Source: Fasciola hepatica | Taxonomy: Eukaryota > Platyhelminthes > Trematoda > Plagiorchiida > Fasciolidae | Direction of reading: 5' to 3' | DNA: 64,000 nucleotides | Assembly (NCBI GenBank): GCA_948099385.1 | Contig: CANUEZ040000168.1 | Location: forward strand, 8,103,501 to 8,167,500 | Shown here: positions 48,200-60,824 of the stretch, in pieces | Layout: the number at the start of each line of letters is the position of its first letter | Numbering within the stretch: the stretch's first letter is position 1 | Made by a program: the position numbers and the translations under genes | The notes under the pieces: generated by a model | What the model saw: only the letters and a program-made list of their open reading frames with translations | Database searches by the model: none | Told to the model about the DNA's origin: nothing

Positions 48200-49028
48200 T
48201 TAAACTTGTGACATGATCTGACGTTTTCTTTTGACCCCTGTGAGTGCGGCTCTTATATCGTAGTGAGATTCAACTTCGTTCACTTGTTTAACAATTTCTT
48301 GTCTAACTGAAGGCAAAAAGTCAAGCGCGATAACCTTTTGACCTTTGCTCGAGTTTGCTACTCGCGTTTCATCACAATATACGCTAATCACACTCACAGC
48401 CAACCGACGGTGCTCTCCGTCTCGTGTGTTTTTGGAAACATTACTCTGACTTTAGTGGTGATTTAGTGCGGAACATCACAGTGACGGACAGGTGGTCAAC
48501 GCAAAGTGGGAAGGACTAAAGAAAACAGGTAATGCGGAAACAACTTTGTAATTTTTAATCTACCTTTCAACATTATTAAGTCTCGTTGTGCACCATTCAA
48601 GTCTTGTTCACCCATCCGATTCCGGACAGTTTTACTGGTACTGATACCGCTTTCGTTCACCGTAATGAGGTCCACGACTAACCAATGCAGCATTCTACCT
48701 GTTACATACACGCATTAACTTGTCCTTAGTGAACTTTTTTATCCCTGATGGGCCGTAATTTGTCTGAAAATCTGAATATGATAAGAAGTCTGAAGAGTAT
48801 TAACTTCGATAACTCCACGCAGATGTAGGAAATTCACAAAGACGGAAGAAATCACGCTGGAGAAAAGATGGACATTTCTAAGCGAACTGGAGTCCTTGTG
48901 CCGTGTGAATGTTTATGTGGTTCGCTCACGTAGGGACAATTGCGACAATAGAACCTGCCTGAATAAGTACTACGAAATTTGATGAGCACTGCCGAACTAT
49001 CAGTCGATAAATCCTCGCTGAGTTTGGT
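48200..49028 (-). CDS. Candidate host gene, three 3' exons, unknown protein
   Basis: Three minus-strand exons can be proposed with compatible phases: 49028-48955 (acceptor TTACAAG, donor CAG|GTTCTA), 48694-48564 (acceptor GGTAG, donor AAAG|GTAGAT) and 48420 or 48414 to 48200, ending in a stop. The joined product would have about 140 residues, with stretches such as VVDLITVNESGIS, TVRNRMGEQDLNGAQRDLIM, VSVISVYCDETR and FLPSVRQEIVKQVNEVESHY and a basic end, GVKRKRQIMSQV. The composition looks like a soluble, partly helical protein, unlike the retroelement scraps around it. The family is not recognised. Acceptors lack strong pyrimidine tracts, and no exons further upstream were found, so the model is tentative. 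Confidence 0.35.
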
Positions 49029-50149
49029 CTTGTAAGTCATTTGGTCTTATTTCTAAGCAGTAACTGAATCAAATCATCGCGAAGTCTTGATCGTCATTGG
49101 TAAAAACGAATAAACTCAGTTTTTTTAACAGGGCCCTGACTTGTCGAAATTAATAGACAGTATCAAACGAACGGGGTTTCAAGAATAAAGCAGAATGTTC
49201 CCGATTGCTTTTGAATAGCGAATCACTACCAAATATGCACCTGGTTGCACTCATTCATATGGATCTGATAGCCACACTGCTGTATTTAAAGATATCATAG
49301 CTTTTTCTTGCTGCTTACCTTGAAACAGAATACTTTTTCTAAGCCACGGTTAAAAAAGAGATGCGTCAGCATCTCAATGTTTCGTCTAGAAGAATTGGAC
49401 AAAATTTAGAATTTCTAACTGAGCTTATTACATTTTAGTCATCTAGAGGTCCAAACTGGCATAGGGTAATCTATCATTAAGTGTGATGAAACTTAAATCC
49501 TTCTTGAGGAGCTCTGAAAGCACTCTACAAGCTTCATTCATCTAGGGAATTTCCAATCGCTTCTGGGACATGAGCCCGAGATGCCTCGCTACAAGTCACA
49601 CGGAGAAGTCAAACGATCGACTACTGTGACTGGTTGGCCGGTGAAACTGAATCGTAAAACCTTAGTCATATAGGAACATAAACTGTGGGCCGTTCGCAAC
49701 GGAATGTCCTCGTTATACTTAGGCTGTGGTGAACCGGCAACTGTCACACGTCATACGGCCAGGTACAGCATCGTAGCCACGTTTGCAGCCGAACATCAAC
49801 CAACCAGAATCGCTGCAGACAGGTACGACAAAAGCTCCCTGTGATTAGTCATCTTTTTAATCCATTAATTATCTTCTCTGATTCAATATATTTATACAAA
49901 TCAGTTCCGCAGTACAATAAAAGTGCTATTTTGCAGCCCTGGTCTTCTTATTGCTTTCGTCCGTGTAGTTCTGGGTAGGGGCAATTTCAATGCGTCTTGT
50001 CAGTTCAGTTCGTTGTGATTACTACATGGGCCCATACAAAGAAGTCATCCGTCAAAGGATTCGACCACGGTGTGAGCAGAAGATTTTCATCGTTCAAAAC
50101 CAGTGGTAGAAGCTTGCAGTGTTTTATAGTGCTGATGCTCAATAAGCCG
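49029..50149. other. Unassigned sequence upstream of the candidate gene
   Basis: If the candidate gene is real its 5' exons or first intron should lie here on minus, but no convincing exon was found. Confidence 0.35.
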
Positions 50150-50300
50150 TTGAAACCCATCCCTGATAGCCTCTTGGTTAAGTGCTTGACTCACCGCCGT
50201 TCGCTTGGGGTTCGAGTCCCAGTGGGGCTCGATGGATGTGCACTGCTGATGATTCCCAACAAGGAGGAAATAACTGTGCTTTGGTTCCATGGTTTTAACG
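50150..50300 (+). mobile_element. HHR-bearing tRNA-derived SINE (family D), best copy
   Basis: The head is TTGGTTAAGTGCTTGACTCA and GGGGTTCGAGTCCCAGTGGG (50207-50226), a strong B box; the hammerhead follows after GATGGAT, and the tail is TTGGTTCCATGGTTTTAACG. This layout (tRNA-like head, hammerhead, short tail) is that of known hammerhead-bearing SINE-like repeats of flatworms. Confidence 0.7.
50240..50279 (+). ncRNA. Hammerhead ribozyme motif lacking stem III
   Basis: GCACTG (stem I 5'), intact CTGATGA (50246-50252), stem II TTCC/GGAG with loop CAACAA, intact GAAA (50267-50270). The stem III hairpin and GTC triplet have collapsed to TAA, and the 3' stem I reads CTGTGC instead of CAGTGC. Cleavage is not expected. 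Confidence 0.65.
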
Positions 50301-51423
50301 ATGGTTTAGGCGTTGATACAGCTTGACGAACCATAATGTGTAAAATATATTATACTACAGATATTCTGGCTGAGAGTCAAAGTGTCTCCAAGCCTACACT
50401 ATATGAAACTGCGCCAGTCATCCGCCAGCTTTGAGTTTTGCCAACTCGCCGTCCATGTGATCAATCGTCCTTCCAATTGACGTCTTCTCAGCAGGCTCAA
50501 AGTGAAACCCAAATTTATTTGTAATTGTCAAACAGAAACCATATTCTCTTTCAGATGGAATTTGCTCGTTCGTGCCTTCTTATTTTGTGCAAATCGAGTG
50601 ATCAGTTTGACGCCAGAGGTCCCTAAAGCACACTGACCTTCTGTAAGTTGTCAAACCCTAAACTTCTGATGAACCACCATTTATTTTGTTTGATTTAAAA
50701 CCACATCGTGGTCCTGATTTCAGTCCTTTGCTAAGTATCAGTGACAGATTGCAGAATAAGTGGGTTATATTCTTTATGGAAAAGTTTTATAAAGACGGTT
50801 GTTCGAGTACTTTATTCATCTCTGGTGGTTTCATGCAGAACAGCATTTCATTAATGTGAGGGGAAACCAGCTGCCAGCTCGAAAATGGCTTTAAGTAGCC
50901 TGACCACCACACAATGCCACAGTTGTAAAAATTACTCATGTTTTCTACTTTATACTTCACATTGGCCTATCGTTTATGTGTACGGAGGAATTTATGTGCT
51001 TGGCTTTAGTCAAAATTACTATACTGATTTGAGGAATAGACGAACGTAATACTACGTACTCTCGCATCGTAGGTATGGTCCTCCACACGCCGTCATGTTA
51101 TTGGCATGCATCGAAATTCCTTTATAACTGATGAATGCTTAGTTTCTCGGTCATTTCATATCCCGTTGAGTTACCCGATAAATAAAGTTGATCAACGAAT
51201 ACCCGGGATTGCAGTAAGTTGCAAAAAATCAGGGGCAATGAACGTTTGTGGAATGACACGAAACTTCTTTGTGGACAAAGAATGGAACACCACGGCTTTC
51301 ATTTAGATGTTTAAAAATTTGTTACTGCTTTTATTCACTCATCAACCGGGATCCTACCTTCCTATTTGTCGTATGGAAATGAACCATCGAAACGCTTTCT
51401 ATTTAAGATATATTTAAACTCCT
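50301..51423. other. Unassigned sequence
   Basis: The plus frame at 51106-51306 (66 codons) has no known motif; nothing else was recognised. Confidence 0.4.
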
Positions 51424-52029
51424 GTGCACCAGCAGTGTATTCCATACCTCAATTCCGGAAGGTCTTCCTTCGGCCTTCCTCAGAAGTGGATCCTACCCTT
51501 CAGCCAGAGCGATGACATTTATTGTGAATCGATCTCCAAGTATCTGTGCCATCCGGAACTCATGAAGGCCAGTAACCAACATTCCATTCTAGTAGCCACC
51601 ATGTCAACAGCCATCCGGATACACTTTTACTCAAAAGTCATTACATTCGCCCTGAAAATGATGGGGAAGGCCGACCTCACGAGCCTGCATTCACACGTGA
51701 ACGTCCTTCATGACCCTTTCCAATTTGCATACAAACCAAATAGATGCACTCTAGAAGCAGCAGCCGTCTTCATTCTTTGAATACTAAAGCGAAGTCAGTC
51801 GGATATGTTTTTGACTGTTCTTCTGCAGTTAATTATACTTGTTGATCCTGCTGCCTCACGGAATTAGACTCTTTTGGATGACAACAAAAGTTGCTTACCT
51901 GGCTATCTAGTTATTTCGATTGGTGGATACAGTGCACCAAATCAGGAAGAAATTCCCAAGGTACTGTTGGACAATTTCGGAGCACCCAAGGCCCTGTTCT
52001 TTCCTCACGCTTATTTTACACTTATATCT

Positions 52030-52077
<48 letters not shown>

Positions 52078-52590
52078 GTCTCCTGAAAATGATTTAATGT
52101 ACCGAGCAGATGTCACCTTAAGTCAAACTATCTGCAGTTATTCTGGTTTTAATACACTCAGGAAAAATTTGTAAATTTTGTAAACGTTCCACCGAGTATG
52201 ACCTCATGCTGAAATGAAGTGTTCGGGGTGTCTTTGCTCTTTCACGATCAGCTTTTCCCACAAAATTTTAACTGTTAGCATTGGTTTCCTCTCTAGAGTC
52301 GGCTGTGCTAAGCTCCTGGGGATCACAATGAATAGCAACCTCTGATGGTCCACGCACATCCTACTATGTTAAAACATTTGCGTTATGCTGTCTTTCCACA
52401 TTCGTTGGCTCAGAAAATTCAAGACTCCGCAGCGAAATATGTCTATTTATGCCTATCTCCGAGTGTTCTCTCCACCTTACTCTATTATTCTCCCGTAATG
52501 TACCCCGGTTTTCTGAAACAAGACTTCCAACCTCCACTAGACGGTCTACAGGTAATTTATTATGACTACCTGTTATGGATCTAATCCCTA
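51424..52590 (+). pseudogene. L2/CR1-like reverse transcriptase fragment
   Basis: The first open frame (51424-51780) ends with KADLTSLHSHVNVLHDPFQFAYKPNRC..EAAAV, the DPLQFAY(R/K)-x-NRST box of L2/CR1-type reverse transcriptases. Next, in shifted frames, come FDCSSA (51815), LTWLSSYFDWW (51892), FRSTQGPVLSSRLFYTYICDI (the GVPQGSVLSPLLF box, 51978-52035), LMYRADVTLS (about 52095; where FADD..L is expected), and LLGITMNSNL.WSTHI (52310-52365; the K-x-L-G-V-x-L-x-x-x-L-x-W box). The active-site Asp pair is degraded. A TA microsatellite sits directly after the GVPQG-like box. Ends are undefined. Confidence 0.7.
52033..52074. repeat. (AT)21 microsatellite
   Basis: 42 bases of uninterrupted alternating A and T, inside the reverse transcriptase fragment. 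Confidence 0.95.
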
Positions 52591-55500
52591 AATTCACTAA
52601 AGGTTACATTAAATAGTGTCTAACATTTGCCTATAGGATACATCCAGACAATAGGCACCTGTTGCACACCGATTTGTATCCTTCTACCCCCCCCCATCGG
52701 GAAACATGTTTTAATTTCCCGTGTTTTCCCTCGTGCATTAGCATTTGTAGGGTTTCTTCTCTTCCGGACTTAGCACATAAACTGACAATCGAAGAGTGCA
52801 CAGCACTCGAATTGAGCAATAATCTTAGAGCTGGAACTTCCGTTTTTTCTTATTTCTTTTTCATATATTCTGTGCTCTTCGAAAGTGCTGGGTTTTCAGT
52901 AAATGTTTATGCGTGATAAATTAGAACAGTAGCTTCCAAAAGTCAAAAAAATAGAAAAAGAAGCACACATACACGATCCCATGGTGGATTCGCCTCATTG
53001 TTTGAGAGAGGCTACCTATAACGAGTATTACACACACAAAGAGGTTATATTAGTACTATTTGGCAATGGTTGAACGGTCTTCATGACAGGCTTCTGGTGC
53101 CTCAGTCCTCGTTTTGAAATCCCCGCCCCGCCTCCGGTCAATGCCCCAATTGGCAGCCTTTAATTTGCCACTTCCTCCTTCCCCGGAATACTGTATCTCC
53201 GTTAAATACTAAAAAAAGAAATGAATAATACAACAAGTCAATAAAAATGTCCTTGTACTTCATGGACCTGGTCGCAGTCTTCCATGGCAAGACGCAGAAC
53301 ATGTTCGCACACAACACAGAAACATGATTGTATTCAGACACAAGCCATTTATAACACACTAGACAGCCTAGGCGTCAAACATCTGTGTTTGACTGTTGTT
53401 TTGGACGGGGGTGATATCCTGACCAAAAACGGATTTAGTGCTGGACCAAGTCAATGTGTACACGTTCTACTAGCTGTACTACTTTAGTCACAAGTCGATT
53501 CCTGGTGATTACAGTTCAGATCCAGCTATTGATGACTTGAAAAATGAATTCACTATAAGTCCTAGAAGAACGGATCCCATTTATTTCAATAGCTGTGAGA
53601 ACGCTCGACTGCTCCTAGTTTGTTCAAATAAACGTGAACAGTAAAAGAGATGCACGGCTGCCGCATTCTCATTCTCAGGGTCAAGACACTTAGAAAATCA
53701 TTCAACAGAGAGCTGTCTACTACTGATTTGCTCGTAGAATGCTTCATATTATCCTAGGACAAAAGCCAATTCCCGTCCATCCCGTCCAGCTAACACGGGG
53801 ACCGGAAAGGTATAATTTTTGGTAGCTCCTATTACCTCTTAAACTATTCAACTTGGCCACCAACAACACGCTTTCCACACCAAAGCTGAACGAAGAAAGG
53901 AATTAGTTTGAAAGAAATTATTCGTTTTCAGTGATCAATTTTTGGAACATTTCCTATGATAAAACTCCTTCGATAATCATAAAAATACAGGTACTTTAAA
54001 CAAATGAAAAGGAATTGGAATCGCTACACGGATCCTTAAAAATCACATTGTATCGTTTTATTACACGACGAACATGATTGCAAAACTAATTCGTGATATA
54101 AATTCCCGGGAACACAGCGAGAAATTAAAAATGGATACAAAGCATGTAAATTCAAGTAAACGCATCCTGGTGTCCTCGTTTCTAGCTCGTACAAACGATG
54201 CACGGCACACGGTTCGTCTTGTCTTTCTGATCGGAATGTTACATTCTCCATGCCCTTGTGTATGAATGTATACTTCCCGTTATTCATCGGAACTTATCTC
54301 CAACACATTACTCAATCATGTCAAATGTTTGTACACTTGGTACAATAAAAACGTGAACATAATCACAATTCTGTTGAACTCTGTTCACTAGCTTCCCCGT
54401 GCTTCCGTAATAAATCACTTCCGATTGAACGATTTCTGAACAGCATGGATATTCTCACGGTTTCAGTGTGACCTTGTTCAGAGCATGCCGTCCAAATCAT
54501 CATCGCCATGTAGACTCCCAAAGACGTGTGTGTGTGTATGTGTGTTCGCACAACAAGTCGACTTTGTTTGATCTCAGCGACTGTCAAGGTTTGAATTGAT
54601 CCAAAAAAGAATTACATAAACGTATGAGCTGAGAAATGTCGGCGAGAGACCGAGCTTAATTTGCATATAATGATACAATAGACAAGCAAATTCCAAAAGT
54701 AAGACTTAATAGTGGAATAAAGTACGCGTTGACTGTATCCGAAGCTGAAATAAAACGGTTTACCCAGAGTCTATAAGCTGTGATTACTTTTGAATCCTAT
54801 GCAACCTGCATGGACGAGGAGTCCGTTTTTAGAATGACAATGACTCTAATTTCCTTTATTAGTACGGTTAACCTTCAGAACGGGAACACATGGTCTGCAG
54901 TATGTGTTTATGATTCAAATACGATCACCACTGTAAACCAAAAAATGGAGTGCTCCAGTATGGGGATGATTGGGCAGAAGAGTACCGGGTAAGCATAGTG
55001 GATGAGCGTAACAACTGCAAAGCCGGTCGAGTGATCCGGGGAAATTCGTCCTATATTGCAGGAGCAATACCACTCTATTCATATCGTAGAGTTTATGAGT
55101 ATTCAAAAAAACTTGATTGCTGATAATGCTCAAAGTTCACTTTCGTTATTTTCACTGTTTTCTGATCGCTGACCTCAATTTTTTGAGCACAAATCTCTGA
55201 TCATCAATTTTCATGTTATGATGACCTTACCTCAAGTGGTGGTAAAACCTGAATGAATCAAACAACAAGCCTAACGGTTAAGAGATTAAGAAAATGGTCT
55301 ATTGGTTACAACATCATGCGAGACATCTGAAACACAAAAAAACACTTAACCGCTTGATGCCCGTTGATATAATCCACCTTTCTGCTGGTTAATGACAATC
55401 GTTTGGCATACGTTAAAAAACGATAACAAGATAACCCAGTTCGTTTACATCTTGTGGATTAAATAACGGAAAGCCAAAGCTAACCTTGTTAGAGAGGCTA

Positions 55501-55606
55501 TGAAACTTGGTGATGAGCACATCACAGCCTAGAAAAGGACACTGACAATTCTGAACAGCCCTACCAAGTTCAAAAGTGACCCATAGTTCAGTGGTCCACA
55601 AAAACT
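52591..55606. other. Unassigned sequence
   Basis: No gene was recognised. A run of eleven C lies at 52680-52692 and a GT-rich patch at 54524-54545. Frames on opposite strands at 54036-54287 and 54074-54265 have no motif. Confidence 0.4.
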
Positions 55607-56060
55607 ATGAATGTGTCCCAAATAAAAGACTGTTATAAGCAAATCTATTTCAAGAACCAGTGGCTAAATATCTACGCTGAGGCGAACCTTGACAGCGCAA
55701 AACTGCGGATGGACAAAACCGTAAAAAACAAATTTCCGACTGATGGCAGCACTCTCAAACAGCAATTTGAGAAAATGGTTGGCAGAGTTACTCATGCCGG
55801 TCGGTGATATTATCAGTCAGTGTTGCGTAAAAAACAGGCTCAAGAGGGGTGTATTGCTGAAGTATGGGAATATAAAGAAAACTAGAGACTTTATACCGTA
55901 AAACTAATATTCTCTTGAAAGAGACTATCAAAAACATTGAAAAATTACAACTCGTGAATCAAATTATCAGGTGGCCGACAAAATACACGATGTCGTTGTT
56001 GGTAGCCCACTTGGACCCATACTGGTAGACAACTTCGTTGCCGAAGCGAACATCAGAGGA
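55607..56060 (+). pseudogene. PLE reverse transcriptase scrap
   Basis: At 55988-56050 the frame reads DVVVGSPLGPILVDNFVAEANI, close to the G-S-P-x-x-P-x-x-A-x-x-F-M box of PLE reverse transcriptases. The preceding frame 55607-55807 (QFEKMVGRVTHAGR) may be the upstream part but shows no diagnostic residue. Homology ends at about 56060, before the catalytic Asp pair. Confidence 0.45.
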
Positions 56061-59000
56061 CTGGAACAATATTGTTGTGTACGCTGATACCTGTAAAACA
56101 TGGCACACAGGAAATCTGTACATTCCCGCGTAAGTAAGCAAACAATTAAACAAGTGAAACTTTTATTGCAATTGCAAACAGTACATGTAATCGCACGGGG
56201 CCAAACAGGGCGGACAACGAATCAACAGGCAAAGATGATTCAATGCAGAAGTTTGATTGGCTGGAACAAACCGTTGGTGGTACACAAAAGCTGAAGGTGA
56301 TATGCATGCGTGTGTACGTGTGTGGGTTATCGCAGTCAACCCCGACTAACAGATCAATAGGAACATCGGCCTGGAAGGAAAGCAGTCAGAGATTCGACTA
56401 GAGACAGGACCAACCAAAATACCAACGACGAATTGTTGATATATTCATAATCCATAAAGTCAATGAAAACAGAGAATATTTGTTTGATCAACAGAATTAT
56501 ATTTATCGACATTTCCCCTTAACATACCACAAGGTAGAAGACTATCACGCACATTGCCTGAACATCAAAATCTCCCGCCGATCGTCCAGATTCGTCGGAG
56601 AATCTGTCATTTAAAAATGCACATATTCTAGGTATTAACTAAATCTAGTGCGTTTCGTCCCAGTTGGAAATCAAAACAAACTTATTCTACTAGGCGCATG
56701 GAATTTGTGCAGATAGAATAGTGGGGAAATGTGAAAGAAGATTTAAAGGAAAAATCGAAGGCAAACTGCTAGCAGGTGGTATGTATTCACAGGCACTTAT
56801 GGACTAAAGAGAATCATGTGAAACCCCCAAAAGCTCCCAAAATGCGGGCTGCCTCGGAATTTTGCTTAAAGGCTCTATCACTAGTCAATTAAAAAGCTTA
56901 TAAACTTGACTATCAGGTGCACCTACGATTCGGCGGAAACAGTGAATGTCTTGGAAACCACCCGGATACCCGACCCACCGGTGGAAGAACCGGCCCCAAA
57001 CTATGGCGAATCCGGATGTGGTTAGAGTTTTCATTGTGGGTGCTCAGCTGCCTAAATTAACAGAACAGAGAGACAGTTGCTTCATAGCATTAAAAAAACA
57101 TCCTCATATAGATATAGAAGACGCTATAGAGGACAGTTTTGCCACCATGACATCATCGAAAAACCAGTGAAGTTAAGATTATCGACAGCACGACGTATGC
57201 GAGGGAAAAAGTATTGCTTAATCTCAGAAACAAGTTCCTACTCCTCAACTCTAGCATCAGCACCAGATAAATCAGTATCCCTGAGGGGCTGGCCATTCAC
57301 AATTAGAGCCCTAATCTATGTAAGTAACATGGGCAGAGAAACAGCTTGGCCCTGCCAAGGGAAAAACTGCCCCATTCTTTTCTGGCCTCCCCCAGAAGTC
57401 TAGTGTTTGTTTGTGCACAATCTGGCTATCTTTGTGGTTTTTTTTATCCTGACCATCAAGACAATAGCCATGAAAGCAATACGCTTTACGCAAATCAATC
57501 CATTTGATTTCTCCCTTCAGATTTATGACCCAAAAAATTGTTTTCGTCCTTGAGTTTCACGCTACATTGAGGTGTAAGAATAAGTACTGTTATTCGGTTG
57601 AAACTTCCAACACCGGAAAATAGTAATCCATGCCTAGGGATACAGTTTCGCAGTTTTGATCGAAGTCAGCCAGCCTATGTTCTTGCAATAGTTGTATTAC
57701 TTGCAGCTGAATCCAAATCAGGACGTGTTTTAAGGGTTCGGTTGATGAGAAATGCTTAGGAATCTGATTGCCTAATAATTCGTAGGACCATCATCAAAAT
57801 CTGAATCCTTTATATTTTACTCAGAGGCAAGCCCAAGTAATTCACCGGAATGGAGTTTCCGGACCAACTGCTGGTAAGTTTCGCTCAAATCAACGCGATA
57901 ATTTCTGTTATCCAATAGGCTACTGATTCTCTGTTAGTAGGTATTTTCACACCTCTGTTTTTCACACCTGCCTTTTCACGCCATTTGGTTAAACATTTCA
58001 CACTTATTGTCGTTCACACAACGAACAAGATTCATCAAGTTGAAGCATGTTGTCGAGTTACCGGATTTGTTGCACATTAACTCACTCTCTGCTATCTTTA
58101 GCTGCACATATACCCTCTTTTACCCAGTACTATATGTGTCAATGCCTGAAGTGATATATCGAAAAGAAATTTCTTCGTGTTACAAGTTTTTTCATGAATC
58201 GATGGGCGTATTCTATGATAGTAGGTATTTGGCGAGAGATGCATTTGTATGTTCATGAAGAAAGAATTACCTTCGGTTAAAGCCTGAAAGGAAGATCGAT
58301 TGTTAAAGAAGACTGACTTCAATACTCGCGCTGCATCGAAGATCATACAGAAGAAGTAACGAGGAGTTTTGTAGCTTTCAATGGCAATAATGAGCTTTGT
58401 TATTCACTTACCTATGCTTCAAGTCACGGTGGTTCGTTTAATTTATCATCACTCCCAAAAATCTATAAGCCACCTACATTGGGGGCATCGGTAAATAACT
58501 CAATTAACACAGTTTTACTTATTCATGATCTGTATTAAAAAGTGATGTTATAATATGCTGCAAAATCTATGGTCAGAGTGCAACTGACGGGCTGGATTTT
58601 TCGGGAAATTTGTATTCGAACTATCTGGGGTTTGGCTTTTCAAACCGATGGAGTTAATTCACACTTACCAAGCCCGATGAAAATGCTGTCAATTAAACAA
58701 GTGGGAAGAAAAAGTTAGGGAATTCGACGGTCTCCTTCGAGATGTGGAACGAGACCTGTTTTTGCCAGGATCGGGTAGGGGCGTGAATTTGGCCAGTACA
58801 ACCAACTTGAAAGCAGTTGATATGTTTTTCATATAAATTCATTCGAAGTGGATAGTAATCTTTCCTGACCCTCAGTGGTCTTTTGGGTTCATATGATACA
58901 GTACACGAGTGAAAACTGGTAAAGACTTCCAAACCATTTTTCCTGGACGCAGTGACACAGACCACAAAATTTTCGGTCAATCATTCGTTCCCAGAAGTTC

Positions 59001-60025
59001 TAACATGAAGAAAACTAGTGTGATGCTAAGGCCTACGGTTTCTGACAAAAATTAACTGATAAAGTCTATTTTTGGATACAAACACTTACTTGTTCTCGGA
59101 ATATCAATGAAGTTTAGAGGAACTCCTAAATAACTTGATCAGATTCTGCCTTTTCGGACTGCGAAGAACTTTGATTCTGTCTCATTTAACTGAATTAATT
59201 AAACAAGACATGTTAGGACGCGGGTTTTCGCATCAGAAAGAGGATACTTTTGAATACAGTTCTTATTGATTTCAGATGTATTTCAGCAGGATAGAGCAAC
59301 ACTGGTTATCAGAGTCTGCGGATAATTGCACGAAATTACTCTGAAAGATGGGGCCAGTTCAGTTCTGTGATTTGTTGCTATTAAATGCTCCGCACTCGGA
59401 ACTCCACAAATGCCGTATTCTTCTCCACGGTTCCATGTCGTTGTTGTTGATGCTGATAACCATTTGGGCACGATTAGACACCTGATAATTCAAGCAACGG
59501 TCCGTTCTACAAATATTTGTATTACAGAATTTGCAAACAATCTGATGAACAAAGTGCAAGAAATGAGGATCAGTGAGGTTGTCCGAGTGACTTGGGGAAC
59601 TTAACCGTTTGTTACTTGTGGTTTTGTCCTATGGAAGTTTATTCACGTGAGTTCTTCTTCACTACTCATGTTACATTCCGTCCACGTTTTTCGCTATGTG
59701 GAACAGAGTTTTCACCAATCACTGCTTGTAAGCTACTGGTACGGAGTTAGAAAATTATAAGTTACCGCTGTTTCAACCAACTTTGCTGTAGATACTGTGA
59801 GGCAACATGTTTTTGAACACGTGATTATCAAGACATCTAAAGGAGGCAAGCCTTTGCCATGCACTGTCACGAAAGGTATTCAGGTCAAAGTGGAAACAGT
59901 TCAGGGTAACAACAAAAGGCACGAAATAACCCTAAGTCGAAAAAAATAATAAAATACCATTGAAATACGGCTTGGCCAATGAAAATCGAGGATCATTATC
60001 GGAGCGGCTTGCCTATGTTGTCCGT
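56061..60025. other. Long unassigned stretch
   Basis: No family was identified in four kilobases. At 56645-56690 the minus strand holds CCAACTGGGACGAAACGC, which resembles the stem II and core of schistosome-type hammerheads, but no CTGATGA precedes it. Frames at 56946-57403 (plus) and 59359-59604 (both strands) lack motifs. Confidence 0.4.
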
Positions 60026-60200
60026 TTATACGAAGCCCAGAGAAATTCCCACCATTATGAATTTGCCTGTAAGTTTTTTACGCTCACAGTAGCTTACGCC
60101 ACTAGCCGGCCTCGAACTACTGACCTTCCACTTAACAGCCGGTGCTGCTATACCGGAGGAGCTATAGCGATACAGGTAACCGAACGCGTAAAACACCCGT
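60026..60200 (-). repeat. tRNA-like fragment
   Basis: The minus strand has GCTATAGCTCCTCCGGTATAGCAGC and, 30 bases on, CAGTAGTTCGAGGCCGGC. A partial acceptor pairing (CGCTA with TGGCG) can be drawn, but the anticodon stem does not pair, so it is read as a tRNA pseudogene or SINE head. Confidence 0.45.
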
Positions 60201-60289
60201 GAACATATAATGCTGCGCAAATCATTATTTCAGGGACACAACAATTCTTAGGATTCAAGGTGCTGGGCTAGCATTGTTGGCTACTTCAC

Positions 60290-60560
60290 AACTGGTGGTG
60301 GCCAAATGGTTTAGTGCTTTTGACTACCATCTCGGAGGTTTGAATCCTCGCCATCTCTGGTTACTTTGGTGGTGGACAGTAATCCACCGTCGTCCGGATC
60401 GTTACTTCCCCCGAACATGGGGACCTTATGTGGTTCTCCGTCACTCCAAGTCTCGGGGTCTGGTTGCCGGTTATCCCAAATAGTGCAGTGGGCCTTCATG
60501 CGTGTGGGGTATAACTCATTCCATTACACTCATGCGTAAGCATGTAATGGAAAAAATGGG
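60290..60560 (+). mobile_element. tRNA-derived SINE (family B), copy 4
   Basis: Head: GGCCAAATGGTTTAGTGC and AGGTTTGAATCCTCGCC. Body: GGTTACTTTGGTGGTGGACAG, CTCCAAGTCTCGGGGTCTGG, GGTTATCCCAAATAGTGCAG. The 3' part GCGTAAGCATGTAATGGAAAAAATGG ends A-rich. It is the most complete copy and shares all blocks with 27755-28025. Confidence 0.75.
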
Positions 60561-60824
60561 ATGTACAGCACACAAGGGAACGACGGATCCCAAAAAAATT
60601 TTGACATATATGTAGGATTACTGAAGGCACGCATAGCAGAAACGATGTGGATAATAGAAAGTATGCTTAAATTTCTCCCCCATCCGGATAGTTATGTGAA
60701 ACTTGGATAGGAAAAATAGGTACGACAGAAACAGGTAAAAGAAAATTTTGTGTTCAACCAAAATCACAAACGATTTGATATATATCTCACATCTACTTGT
60801 GAGTAGCCTGTGAAATTGATTGTA

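Noticed and set aside
54036..54287. Minus frame of 83 codons with several Cys
   Set aside because: The plus strand is open over the same bases, and there are no splice sites or known motif.
56645..56690. Minus-strand CCAACTGGGACGAAACGC as a schistosome-type hammerhead
   Set aside because: Stem II and GAAAC look right but the CTGATGA side is absent and stem I cannot be drawn.
59359..59604. Overlapping frames on both strands, the plus one with VVVVDADNHLG
   Set aside because: No splice acceptor lies between the upstream stop (59368) and the ATG, both strands are open, and no family is recognised.
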